Part shown: positions 1 to 6,593 of the stretch, one piece after another
Layout of the letters: every line of letters begins with the position of its first letter
Position numbering within the stretch: position 1 is the stretch's first letter
The notes under the pieces: model-generated
Seen by the model: the letters and a program-made list of their open reading frames with translations, nothing else
Told to the model about the DNA's origin: nothing
Databases searched by the model: none
IMG/VR virus record: IMGVR_UViG_3300042987_001352
Span: 1 to 21,659 of that record
DNA length: 21,659 nucleotides
Source of the DNA: a virus
Strand: one strand, 5' to 3'
Made by a program: the position numbers and the translations under genes

Positions 1-803
1 CCTAAAGCAACAGAGTTAGCGGCAACTGTAGCATTAAGAGTTGCACTACCTAAATTAGTAATTGTAACGTTACCAGTTAAATCACCACCAAGAGTTATGG
101 TAAAGTCAGCAACATCAAGACTAAGAGTAGCATTAGCATCATCATAAGATGCAGCAATACCGCTATGTGTAGCGGTAGTGAAAAGCGAAGCAACAGCATC
201 TTGAGCGGCTTCAGTAAAATCAGTAACGGCAGTAGATGTGATACTGATAGCAGAGTTGCTAGCAGAACTGATACGACCATCTGTGCCAACAGTAAATGAA
301 GCACTATGAGTTGCGTTTCCATGCGAACCGGCCGAAACACCCGTTGTTGTCAAAGAAAGATCAATAGCGCCATCGCCAGCGTCATCATAAGAAGCAGAAA
401 TTCCTGTGTGAGAGCCGTTTGTAACAAACTGACCACCAACAATATCCTGAACCTGCTCTGTACTAACTGTTGCTCCAGAAACAGCGGCATCAACATAAGC
501 AGTAGTAGCAACAGTTGTACTGTTATTGTTAGCGGAAGGAGTTGTAGCGGTAGCGCTAGAACCTAATGCAACTAATCCAGAAAAAGTTTTATTGCCAGTA
601 ATAGTCTGAACACCGGAAAGGGTAACAAAAGTACCTGAACCGCCAATCGCAACGACGGTGTTAGCATCACCATTAATATCGGAACCTTTACCATAGTAAA
701 GTGTGTCATCAACTTCATTGAATGCAAGCTCAGCATTCTTTAGAGAACTAGGAGCGCCGGCTGAACCCGTCGCCCTTCTCTTAATCCGAATTGTATTCGC
801 CAT
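1..803 (-). CDS. Phage tail fibre protein, partial (C-terminus off the window)
   Basis: Open reading frame of 267 codons with no stop before the left edge, so the 3' end is missing. The start ATG at 803-801 has a strong GGAGGAAA ribosome site about 8 bases upstream. The N-terminus (MANTIRIKRRATGSAGAP, then ELAFNEVDDTLYYGKG at residues 25-40) is the opening typical of tail-fibre and structural proteins of T4-like marine phages and cyanophages. Residues 60-95 have a 'VTLSGVQTITGNKTFSG' repeat-like fibre segment. Two copies of a (S/T)H(T/S)GI(S/A)ASYDDA unit lie near residues 132-144 and 212-224, which suggests a repeated beta-structured shaft. The stop of the upstream gene directly abuts the start, so the two are co-translated. 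Role inferred: host recognition or attachment at the virion tail. Confidence 0.85.
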   Translation of the reverse strand, partial: MANTIRIKRRATGSAGAPSSLKNAELAFNEVDDTLYYGKGSDINGDANTVVAIGGSGTFVTLSGVQTITGNKTFSGLVALGSSATATTPSANNNSTTVATTAYVDAAVSGATVSTEQVQDIVGGQFVTNGSHTGISASYDDAGDGAIDLSLTTTGVSAGSHGNATHSASFTVGTDGRISSASNSAISITSTAVTDFTEAAQDAVASLFTTATHSGIAASYDDANATLSLDVADFTITLGGDLTGNVTITNLGSATLNATVAANSVAL

Positions 804-1097
804 TTAAAAATTTCCTCCATTAACGGTATGACCTGTTGACGGGTGAACATGATCAGACCTTGATACTGTTAAAGCAACCCCAGCAGTCCCAGTATTAGCC
901 AGTTCTGTTGGAATTGCATTACCAAGTTGTAAACTACTTGGTACTGTAATTGTAGCAGAAGATGTATTCAAAATAGTAACATCTCTATTAGTTGTTGTAT
1001 TAGTACCAGTTTGAATAATAGTAATATCGCTAGACGTAACAGTTAAACTGGTAATATCGTTACCTCTAATTGTAAGGGTTGTTACATCAGCTGCCAC
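804..1097 (-). CDS. Short tail-fibre-type protein with SDHVHP motif
   Basis: 97 residues. It starts at a GTG with GCGAGG six bases upstream and overlaps the upstream gene by 11 bases. Its stop codon is directly followed by the ATG of the next fibre gene, so it sits tightly inside the tail operon. The sequence is Thr/Ser/Ile-rich and predicted mostly beta. Near the C-terminus it has GTAGVALTVSRSDHVHPS, a motif that recurs in many phage fibre and baseplate proteins, where HVHP-like histidines often precede a collagen-like or trimerising part. No longer fibre follows within this ORF. It could be a fibre connector or a small baseplate/tip subunit; the exact role cannot be read from sequence. Confidence 0.75.
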   Translation of the reverse strand: MAADVTTLTIRGNDITSLTVTSSDITIIQTGTNTTTNRDVTILNTSSATITVPSSLQLGNAIPTELANTGTAGVALTVSRSDHVHPSTGHTVNGGNF

Positions 1098-1425
1098 GTG
1101 TAACCTCGCCTTGAACCGTCGCTTTGCCGGCTACAAGAGTGGTTACAACGGTATTATTCGTTTCTTGAAGATCATAAAAATAGACACCGCTAGTGATATT
1201 GGAAGTCACATTCGGCTCTAAACTGAACTGCATTACTCCGTTTGGGCCATCGGTGATTTGGGTGGTAAAAGTAGCAATAATTGTATTAGAAGTCTTTGTT
1301 TTTCTAACCTGTCCTGTATAAGTCCGGGTCGAAATATTAATATTGGCATTAGCGGAATTACGGAGACGTAATTCGTGAATATAAGTATCTCCTTGATAAA
1401 TGATAATATTTCGTTCCGCAGCCAT
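1087..1425 (-). CDS. Putative baseplate/tail beta-sandwich protein
   Basis: 112 residues, ATG at 1425-1423 with GAGG seven bases upstream. The pattern 'IYQGDTYIHELRLRN' near the N-terminus, then 'YTGQVRKTKTS' and 'GVYFYDLQ', is like short virion proteins of marine T4-like phages and the N-terminal domain of BppU-type baseplate proteins. These carry a polymer-like beta-sandwich used for attachment to the tail. The assignment rests on remembered family resemblance, not a search. It overlaps the downstream gene by 11 bases and is separated from the upstream gene by two bases, which fits one translated unit. Confidence 0.65.
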   Translation of the reverse strand: MAAERNIIIYQGDTYIHELRLRNSANANINISTRTYTGQVRKTKTSNTIIATFTTQITDGPNGVMQFSLEPNVTSNITSGVYFYDLQETNNTVVTTLVAGKATVQGEVTRGS

Positions 1426-1427
1426 GA

Positions 1428-1808
1428 TTATTCCTCATTTAATAATACTTCAATTTCATCCCAACAGCAATTTGTTTCATTCCATTCATAATTTTTACCA
1501 TCATTAGGATAAGGAATGGGTGCTACCCAATGGCAAGTCTCTTCATCAAGAATCCAAGAATCAAAATATTTGGGCGGAATAAAAGCATCACGAACTTCAT
1601 CATAAGTGTAGCCAATTCCAGCATAGTTTTTGCGAAATGGAATACCCCCATCTAAGTGAGCGCCAGCATAAGTGTTGTATGAAGTTTTAATCCAACGACC
1701 ACCAAGGTTTTCCACAAACCAATAGTACCCCTCATCAGGGGAATCGTTTGACCCAACAAGGACACGAACCACAATATTATTTTCGTCTATTTCAGCCCAA
1801 TGACTCAT
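1428..1808 (-). CDS. Conserved marine-phage virion-associated protein
   Basis: 126 residues, starting with MSHWAEIDENNIVVRVLV. The core (RKNYAGIGYTYD, FIPPKYFDSWILDE, then CHWVAPIPYPNDG) closely recalls a short protein found beside tail-fibre genes in cyanophages and other marine phages, where the same RKNYAGIGYTYD...FIPPKPF...W.LDE pattern occurs. Its function is unknown; the neighbourhood points to the virion tail or to a fibre assembly factor. The start overlaps the stop of the upstream polyglycine gene (ATGA), a sign of translational coupling. The sequence is aromatic and acidic, with no signal peptide or membrane segment. Confidence 0.75.
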   Translation of the reverse strand: MSHWAEIDENNIVVRVLVGSNDSPDEGYYWFVENLGGRWIKTSYNTYAGAHLDGGIPFRKNYAGIGYTYDEVRDAFIPPKYFDSWILDEETCHWVAPIPYPNDGKNYEWNETNCCWDEIEVLLNEE

Positions 1809-2695
1809 GTTATATACCTAATTATAACAATACCAGAACCACCAATTCCTCCTAAATATGGTAAATTAGCGGCACCACCACCACCGCCTCCTCCAGTATT
1901 TGCAGTGCCGTTAAGAGCAGTAATATTTGATGCACGATGAGCACCTCTACCACCACCACCAGAACCACCAGTTGCAGTTGTACCAGTATTAGTGCCGCCA
2001 TAACCACCACCACCGCCTCCGCCGTATGTTACCCCATTTAATGTAGCAGTTGCACCATTTCCGCCATTTCCACCTCTAGATGGGCCTACAGCACCGCCAG
2101 CAGCCCCGGCACCACCACCGCCACCACCTTGCGATGCTGACCCAGCACTACTACCACTAAAACCAGAATATCCAGAAACAACTCCACCGCCAGCAGTAGA
2201 TGGGGAACCACCACCTCCACCACCTGCAACACCATCACGACCGGATAGCCCTGCCGCCCCGTTACCCAACGCACCACCTCCACCACCACCTTGAGGTGGG
2301 GCAGATAGAGAAAAACAAATTGATTGAAAGCCATTCGAGCCGCGAGAAGCAGGGGTACCGGGCATGGACGCATTGCCACCTCTTGAACCACCAGCACCAA
2401 CAGTTACTGCATGAGTTCCAGCACTAACAGAAGCAGTAGATTCAAAAATATAACCTCCTCCACCACCGCCAGAACCGCCAGTGCTAGTACCACCGCCGCC
2501 TCCACCGCCGCCTCCACCAACTAACAAAACATCAACAGTTTTAGAACCATCACCTGTCACTACAAAGTTATCTGAGGCTGTAAAAGTGTGAATAGTGTAA
2601 ATACCACTAGTAGTGATAGTTCCACCAGTAGCAGTCCAAGGTGAACTGGAAGTAAAGCCAAATCCTTTAATACCAAAAGATGAAACTCTAGGCAT
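1805..2695 (-). CDS. Glycine-rich (polyglycine II-type) tail adhesin
   Basis: 296 residues. The N-terminal 50 residues are ordinary Ser/Thr-rich beta sequence. From residue 54 the protein reads VDVLLVGGGGGGGGGG, and then nearly the whole length is built of Gly runs of 4-10 separated by short variable loops (for example STGGS, SAPPQ, NTGTTATG). It ends GGIGGSGIVIIRYIT. This architecture is seen in phage adhesins with polyglycine II helix bundles (for example S16 gp38), where the Gly runs form the core and the loops contact the receptor, and in other 'glycine-rich domain' surface proteins. Role inferred: receptor-binding tip. It sits between two fibre-related genes in one operon. The antisense frames are open only because GGN codons give CCN runs. 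Confidence 0.8.
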   Translation of the reverse strand: MPRVSSFGIKGFGFTSSSPWTATGGTITTSGIYTIHTFTASDNFVVTGDGSKTVDVLLVGGGGGGGGGGTSTGGSGGGGGGYIFESTASVSAGTHAVTVGAGGSRGGNASMPGTPASRGSNGFQSICFSLSAPPQGGGGGGALGNGAAGLSGRDGVAGGGGGGSPSTAGGGVVSGYSGFSGSSAGSASQGGGGGGAGAAGGAVGPSRGGNGGNGATATLNGVTYGGGGGGGYGGTNTGTTATGGSGGGGRGAHRASNITALNGTANTGGGGGGGAANLPYLGGIGGSGIVIIRYIT

Positions 2696-2697
2696 AA

Positions 2698-3699
2698 TTA
2701 ACTTCCAAATTTAGTTTGAGATGCAAAAACCGTAAATGCATTAGCCCCAGTTTTAATAATATTATATACATAAATATCATTACTACTAGCATTACCGCCA
2801 GTAGGAGCAGTACCGCCTTGCCATTTAGGTGTCACGGTATTGCCATCAATTTTAAATACACTAGGCCAATAAGCAGTTGCACCATTTTGTATAATTATAG
2901 CAAACGTAGCACATTCACCAGTAAGCATTTTTGAATCTAATGTACCAGAAGTATGAGTATAGTAAAGATTAATATTTGAATTAGCAGTAGCATCAGCATT
3001 ATAATAATAAATAGAAGCAGTACTCAAACTTATATTTGATTCTGCAGCTAAACCTGCACCTGTAACACTTATTTTTTCTTTAGAAAATGTTGTTACAAGA
3101 TTAGGCAAAGCGGAAGTAGTTGTTGTACCTGTAGTAATATATGAAACTAAAGCTTCACCAGAAACATCAAGAGTTGTTGTTGGTGAAGCCGTGCCAATAC
3201 CAACTCTATTATTAGCAGAATCAACAAATAAAGTATTAGTATCAATTGTAATATTTCCAGATACTGTTAAATTAGATAATGTTCCAACAGAAGTAATATC
3301 GGATAAATTTCCGGTCGTTACAATTGTGCCATTAGCATCTGGGACAGTTAATTCTCTATTAGAAGATAGAGTAGTTGGCTTAAGAGTAGCATTATAAGAA
3401 GATGAACCACCGGCACGACCAGCAATTATTAGTCTATCCCAAGTAGAAGCATTTCCAGCAGTAATATAACTAGTTGCTTCTATATTTCCATTTACACCTA
3501 AACCATAAGTATAAGTAAAACCACTGTTAATACTATTAATAGTTAAATCACCAGCATTAGTGATAGTAACAGTAGGTGATCCACCAACATTAGAAAACTC
3601 AAGAAAGTTTACTGCGCCGGCTGATTTAATTTCTAAAATTGTAGATTTATTTGATACTGCACTTATTTTTCTTAATTGTTCAGATACAAGTTTGATCAT
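2698..3699 (-). CDS. Phage tail fibre protein
   Basis: 333 residues. The N-terminus MIKLVSEQLRKISAVSNKST is followed by repeated Thr/Asn/Ser-rich beta segments. At about residues 165-182 is NNRVGIGTASPTTTLDVSG, a motif shared by many phage tail-fibre proteins and often found before a trimeric C-terminal region. The C-terminus (TPKWQGG...SSNDIYVYNIIKTG...FTVFASQTKFG) resembles the end domain of marine phage fibres. Upstream GGAG is far (14 bases) from the ATG, so translation probably depends on coupling with the gene ending at 3705. Likely a structural fibre carrying or positioned near the polyglycine adhesin. Confidence 0.8.
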   Translation of the reverse strand: MIKLVSEQLRKISAVSNKSTILEIKSAGAVNFLEFSNVGGSPTVTITNAGDLTINSINSGFTYTYGLGVNGNIEATSYITAGNASTWDRLIIAGRAGGSSSYNATLKPTTLSSNRELTVPDANGTIVTTGNLSDITSVGTLSNLTVSGNITIDTNTLFVDSANNRVGIGTASPTTTLDVSGEALVSYITTGTTTTSALPNLVTTFSKEKISVTGAGLAAESNISLSTASIYYYNADATANSNINLYYTHTSGTLDSKMLTGECATFAIIIQNGATAYWPSVFKIDGNTVTPKWQGGTAPTGGNASSNDIYVYNIIKTGANAFTVFASQTKFGS

Positions 3700-3704
3700 A
3701 ATAA

Positions 3705-4040
3705 CTACGCATACTCCACACCAGATATCGTTATTATAACATCAACATTAGTGTTTGCATAAATAGAATAACCATTACTTAAAATTAATGTTGAATCTAT
3801 TTGCAATGATTCATTTGAAACTATAGCCATATTGCTTATATAAAGATTATTTGAAGCAGCGCTACCAGAAGGAGGAACAATATTCAACACAACTGTTCTT
3901 ACAGTGGTTGTATTAGCATTACAAATATTTATACTTTTGACAATAGTATAATTGCCGGCTGTGCTTCCAACCGTATAAATATTTGCACCAGTACCCGTCC
4001 CATTCCCAACATAAAGAGTTTTAGGAGTTAAAGAAGCCAT
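3705..4040 (-). CDS. Small phage structural protein (beta-rich)
   Basis: 111 residues. It begins MASLTPKTLYVGNGTGTGANIYTVG and is dominated by alternating hydrophobic and Thr/Asn/Ser residues, with no Cys cluster and no membrane segment. Short virion proteins with this kind of opening ('LYxGxGT...IYTVGSTAGNYTIVKSINICN') occur between the capsid and fibre genes of many marine phages and are usually detected in virions. Precise role unknown. Its ATG directly abuts the stop of the preceding gene, and GGGGG lies about five bases upstream. Operon position suggests head-tail joining or tail decoration. Confidence 0.65.
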   Translation of the reverse strand: MASLTPKTLYVGNGTGTGANIYTVGSTAGNYTIVKSINICNANTTTVRTVVLNIVPPSGSAASNNLYISNMAIVSNESLQIDSTLILSNGYSIYANTNVDVIITISGVEYA

Positions 4041-4385
4041 TTACACCCCCGCCCATAATAAAACTTGATTATCATAAGTTGTAGTATTCATATCCTGAAT
4101 AACAGTAGCATCAAGAACATGATCTATTGTTTCGCCGGCCGTGTGAGCAGAAGCAGAAACACCATCATAACCTCTAGAAGCAACAGTCAAAGTATTAGCG
4201 GCTCTAGAAGTAATAAGAATTTTTTCTTCAGTCAGTTGACCTCTATTAATAATAATTGTAAAAGGAGCAGTTGCTCCAGTAGGAAATGTTGAACCATCAG
4301 TTAAATCAATAGATGTAGCTGAGTTATTGATATTGGAAGCTAAAGTTGTACTTAAAACACTACCAATAATTTCTCTTCTTTCCAT
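4041..4385 (-). CDS. Small phage structural protein
   Basis: 114 residues, MERREIIGSVLSTTLASNIN at the start. The pattern 'ATSIDLTDGSTFPTG...FTIIINRGQLTEEKILITSR...LTVASRGYDGV' is a recurring beta-barrel motif in short phage tail and baseplate proteins: a domain binding 'DGSxFP' plus 'EEKILI...RGYDGT'. The last part, DATVIQDMN, is also usual there. The ATG overlaps the upstream stop by one base (TAATG). Likely part of the virion, but which part cannot be decided from sequence. Confidence 0.7.
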   Translation of the reverse strand: MERREIIGSVLSTTLASNINNSATSIDLTDGSTFPTGATAPFTIIINRGQLTEEKILITSRAANTLTVASRGYDGVSASAHTAGETIDHVLDATVIQDMNTTTYDNQVLLWAGV

Positions 4386-4768
4386 TAGTCCAAACTCACC
4401 GTCAACGCTCCGCTGGATATTCTCACAGCGTCACCACTAGTAACAGATCGACTTGTTGTTAAAGTACCCCAATAAAGCAAGTTTCCGCTGGTCAGGTTAT
4501 CTAAAATTGCAACAGCAACAACAGTACAAGTAGGCATATTAGTAAAATCAACATTGGCACTATTACTTGCAGAACCACTAGATGCAGCACCAAATGTAAT
4601 TGTTTGACGAGCATAAGAACCACCAGTAACTTCTGTTCCAGCAGTTGAATCAGACGGAGCAACAGTATATAAAGCGGCATATACAGTTGCAGGCATTGTG
4701 AAAGAAGTGGTGCCAAGAGAATGATCAATAAGTTTATTCTCTAAATAATCAGATGCGGAACCCGCCAT
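4385..4768 (-). CDS. Conserved phage tail/virion protein (SDYLENKLIDH family)
   Basis: 127 residues. The N-terminus SDYLENKLIDHSLGTTSF followed by 'PATVYAALYTVAPSDSTAGTEVTGGSYARQTITFG' is a widespread phage protein signature (S.YLEN.LLDH.L......P...Y.ALYT..P.......EV....YARQ...F). Homologues are generally annotated as tail-fibre or hypothetical virion proteins and lie downstream of the capsid gene. Remainder: a predicted beta-sandwich ending with SGALTVSLD. A GGAG ribosome site lies eight bases before the ATG. Family identity is fairly certain; biochemical role is not. Confidence 0.75.
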   Translation of the reverse strand: MAGSASDYLENKLIDHSLGTTSFTMPATVYAALYTVAPSDSTAGTEVTGGSYARQTITFGAASSGSASNSANVDFTNMPTCTVVAVAILDNLTSGNLLYWGTLTTSRSVTSGDAVRISSGALTVSLD

Positions 4769-4770
4769 AT

Positions 4771-5079
4771 TCAGTTCTCCTTAGCGTAATCTTCTAGTTC
4801 AAGTTGATCTGGTAATCTAAAATTGTCTAACTTAAGAAGTCTATCTGCTTCTTCGACTGGAAGCAAATAAATAGGATTATCTCTAGTAAACCTAAATCCA
4901 TCCGCAGTCACATATGCAACACCAGAAGAAAAATAGACAAATTTATAACCATCAGGTGCCGTAGCAATCACCTTGTCTCTATCGTTTACAACTTTTTTAA
5001 TTTTAGGTTCTGCTTTAGTAGCAGTCTTTTTTGCCGGCTTGGGAGCGGCGGCATCAGAAGTAACAACGTTTCTACTCAT
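4771..5079 (-). CDS. Small protein downstream of the capsid gene
   Basis: 102 residues. The first 30 are low-complexity Ala/Lys/Pro (AAAPKPAKKTATKAEPKIKK), followed by a compact acidic domain (YKFVYFSSGVAYVTADGFRFTRDNPIYLLPVEEADRLLKL). Not recognised with certainty. Small proteins of this size just after the major capsid gene are often head-tail connectors or capsid decoration proteins. It is the first gene after the capsid terminator and has its own promoter-like TACAAT nine bases before the ATG plus a GAGG ribosome site, so it may begin a separate tail transcript. Confidence 0.65.
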   Translation of the reverse strand: MSRNVVTSDAAAPKPAKKTATKAEPKIKKVVNDRDKVIATAPDGYKFVYFSSGVAYVTADGFRFTRDNPIYLLPVEEADRLLKLDNFRLPDQLELEDYAKEN

Positions 5080-5116
5080 AGTACCTCAATTGTATCATAA
5101 AAACCTTTACATACAA
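5080..5116 (-). promoter_or_regulatory. Likely promoter of the tail-gene unit
   Basis: On the minus strand TACAAT (5094-5089) lies nine bases before the ATG at 5079, with a weak TTGTAT (5116-5111) 16 bases further upstream. The predicted start of transcription would leave a leader of only a few bases. It follows directly on the capsid terminator, which argues that the tail genes are re-initiated here. Confidence 0.45.
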
Positions 5117-5117
5117 A

Positions 5118-5143
5118 CACAAGACCCCGGCTTTCGCCGGGGC
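5118..5143 (-). terminator. Intrinsic terminator after the major capsid gene
   Basis: A perfect 7-bp stem (5125-5131 with 5136-5142, CCCCGGC/GCCGGGG) closes a four-base loop that reads GAAA on the minus strand, a GNRA tetraloop. It is followed on the minus strand by TCTTGTGTTTG, a modest T-rich tail. It lies 41 bases past the capsid stop codon and is correctly oriented for that transcript. Confidence 0.7.
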
Positions 5144-5162
5144 CAAGTGCCGAACGTAATAT

Positions 5163-5182
5163 GTAACTATAACGTCCTAAGG
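5163..5182 (+). other. 23S rRNA helix 69-like 20-mer in the capsid 3' untranslated region
   Basis: The plus strand reads GTAACTATAACGTCCTAAGG. The universally conserved 23S rRNA segment covering the helix 69 loop (about 1910-1930 in E. coli numbering, also the core of the I-CeuI target) is the same except for one extra G after ACG. The capsid mRNA is made from the other strand, so it would carry the antisense of this rRNA segment directly after its stop codon and before the terminator hairpin. The match is from memory of the rRNA sequence; function unknown. Confidence 0.6.
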
Positions 5183-5183
5183 A

Positions 5184-6215
5184 TTACAGGGTACGAAGCT
5201 TGACGTTCTTCGCAATCACATACGACTCAGCGTTCTCAATGTTGGACGCAATCCGCATGAACTGTGTGTACTCAATTGTGTCAGTCTTCGGCTGGAACTG
5301 GCGATACACTGTAATGTCACGATGCAGACCAACAATCTTGTTGTTCGGCTGTGTCAACTCAATGTAACCATGAGAACCAGCGGCACCCGAATAGTCACCC
5401 GAAACAGTTTCGGGCATCAACGGAACCTCAACCAACGGAATACCAAACGGCGAGATGCCAGTCGCACCAGCACCGCCATTAGCACGCATAGCGCCCGTCA
5501 AGAACGCCGTGTCGCCAATGGTCGAACCGGGCGAAGGGGCACCAGAAGTAGCAGCAGTAGCGCTGTTCGGAGCCGAAAGGCTGAAGATGGTGTCCTGCAC
5601 CACGCCAGAACCAGTGAAGTAACGAAGATCGTTTCTTCTCTGGAGATACTTTGTCGGCATGTTGCGGAGAACACGATCAAATGTCGCACGCGACACGTTG
5701 TTTCCAGCCTCATCAACCACTGTACCGCTAGCAATCGCCAACTTCACAAAGCCATCAAGAGCCTTGAGAAGAGCGTTGCCCGACGAGGTGTTGCCATTGA
5801 TAAGCAGATCGTCAAGGTCATTGGCAGTCTGGCGAGCCATAACCTGCGCAATGTGATCCTCAAGCGACGGGCCTTCAATGTTATCCTCTAACGACTCAGT
5901 GCTGATCTCCCAATCCAGACGCAATTTAACGCTGGACAGCGAAACCTTTGTGAATGTAACGGCGGCGTTAGAACCATCGTCAGTCGCCTCCGAAGCCTTG
6001 CGAAGAAGACGAGTCCCCACCGCAAGTTTGTCAATTTCCATTGACGGTGTGCGCATACGCACGACACGTGCGTTCTGCATAAGAACAGACTGATCGACCA
6101 CAAAATCTAAGAACCGATTCGCCTGCTCAGCATTCAGAAGACCACCCGAAGCAGCACCGACAACGCTAGTTGTCACCTCGTTAGCCTTCGCTAAAATTTC
6201 CTCTTGAGTTGCCAT
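5184..6215 (-). CDS. Major capsid protein, HK97 fold
   Basis: 343 residues. The pattern QANRFLDFVVDQSVLMQNAR, then 'VRMRTPSMEIDKLAVGTRLLRKA' and 'VKLRLDWEISTESLEDNIEG', followed by 'ARQTANDLDDLLINGN', is that of HK97-fold phage major capsid proteins (the P2/phi-type group with an N-terminal arm, E-loop and P-domain helix). The middle has a Gly/Ala/Ser-rich insertion (about 215-265). A strong AGGAGG precedes the ATG. It lies directly downstream of the protease-scaffold gene, the classic order. Base composition is visibly more GC-rich than the tail genes, as expected of a highly expressed gene with selected codons. It forms the procapsid lattice on the scaffold and is matured by the protease. 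Confidence 0.92.
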   Translation of the reverse strand: MATQEEILAKANEVTTSVVGAASGGLLNAEQANRFLDFVVDQSVLMQNARVVRMRTPSMEIDKLAVGTRLLRKASEATDDGSNAAVTFTKVSLSSVKLRLDWEISTESLEDNIEGPSLEDHIAQVMARQTANDLDDLLINGNTSSGNALLKALDGFVKLAIASGTVVDEAGNNVSRATFDRVLRNMPTKYLQRRNDLRYFTGSGVVQDTIFSLSAPNSATAATSGAPSPGSTIGDTAFLTGAMRANGGAGATGISPFGIPLVEVPLMPETVSGDYSGAAGSHGYIELTQPNNKIVGLHRDITVYRQFQPKTDTIEYTQFMRIASNIENAESYVIAKNVKLRTL

Positions 6216-6233
6216 ATTATATTTTCCTCCTAA

Positions 6234-6593
6234 TCAAGACTTATAGCCAAGGGACTTAACCAGCGCCTCTGGCAGATAAACATTACCCCAGAACGACTTG
6301 GACTCCGACTTGCTAAGCTCCTCAGCATCGTCTTCATCCTCCGGGTCAACACTCTTTTTAATAGCACCAGCGCTTGCATAAGCCTCAACCTTCTCGGTCT
6401 GCTCAGCAAGAGCCTTCTCCGCCGAAGCGAGCTTCTCAGCCAGCTCAGCGCTCTTATCTTCAAATCCCTTAGCAAGTTCATTGATTTTAGTGGTCACGCT
6501 AGCGTCAACCTCTTCCTTAATAGAAGCGGCGAAATCGGTAAGCCTCTGATCAATGACGGTGCCAAGAGCTTCTTTTAAGATATCAATATCCAT
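6234..6593 (-). CDS. Internal in-frame scaffold protein start within the protease gene
   Basis: In-frame ATG at 6593-6591 (Met400 of the fusion) is preceded by AAGGAGGA (6608-6601) with seven bases between, the best ribosome site in the neighbourhood. The product would have 119 residues: MDIDILKEALGTVIDQRL, a long helical stretch with heptad-like Ala/Leu/Glu/Lys pattern (ELAKGFEDKSAELAEKLASA and on), an acidic DPEDEDDAEE segment and a basic/aromatic tail ending VKSLGYKS. This is the arrangement known from lambda C/Nu3, where the scaffold is an in-frame internal product of the protease gene. Separate translation would give many scaffold copies per protease copy. It is inferred from sequence only. 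Confidence 0.7.
   Translation of the reverse strand: MDIDILKEALGTVIDQRLTDFAASIKEEVDASVTTKINELAKGFEDKSAELAEKLASAEKALAEQTEKVEAYASAGAIKKSVDPEDEDDAEELSKSESKSFWGNVYLPEALVKSLGYKS

Noticed and set aside
2200-2427. His-rich plus-strand frame opposite the polyglycine gene
   Set aside because: Poly-CAC/CCA runs arise as the complement of GGT/GGN codons; no start signal.
5176-5194. Similarity of the capsid gene end to the I-SceI target
   Set aside because: About 14 of 16 bases agree, but most lie in the coding end (Thr-Leu-stop), so chance is a sufficient explanation; only the adjacent 23S-like 20-mer was kept.
5322-5891. 189-codon plus-strand frame opposite the capsid gene
   Set aside because: It is a shadow of the strongly supported capsid coding frame, with basic low-quality composition and no start signal.
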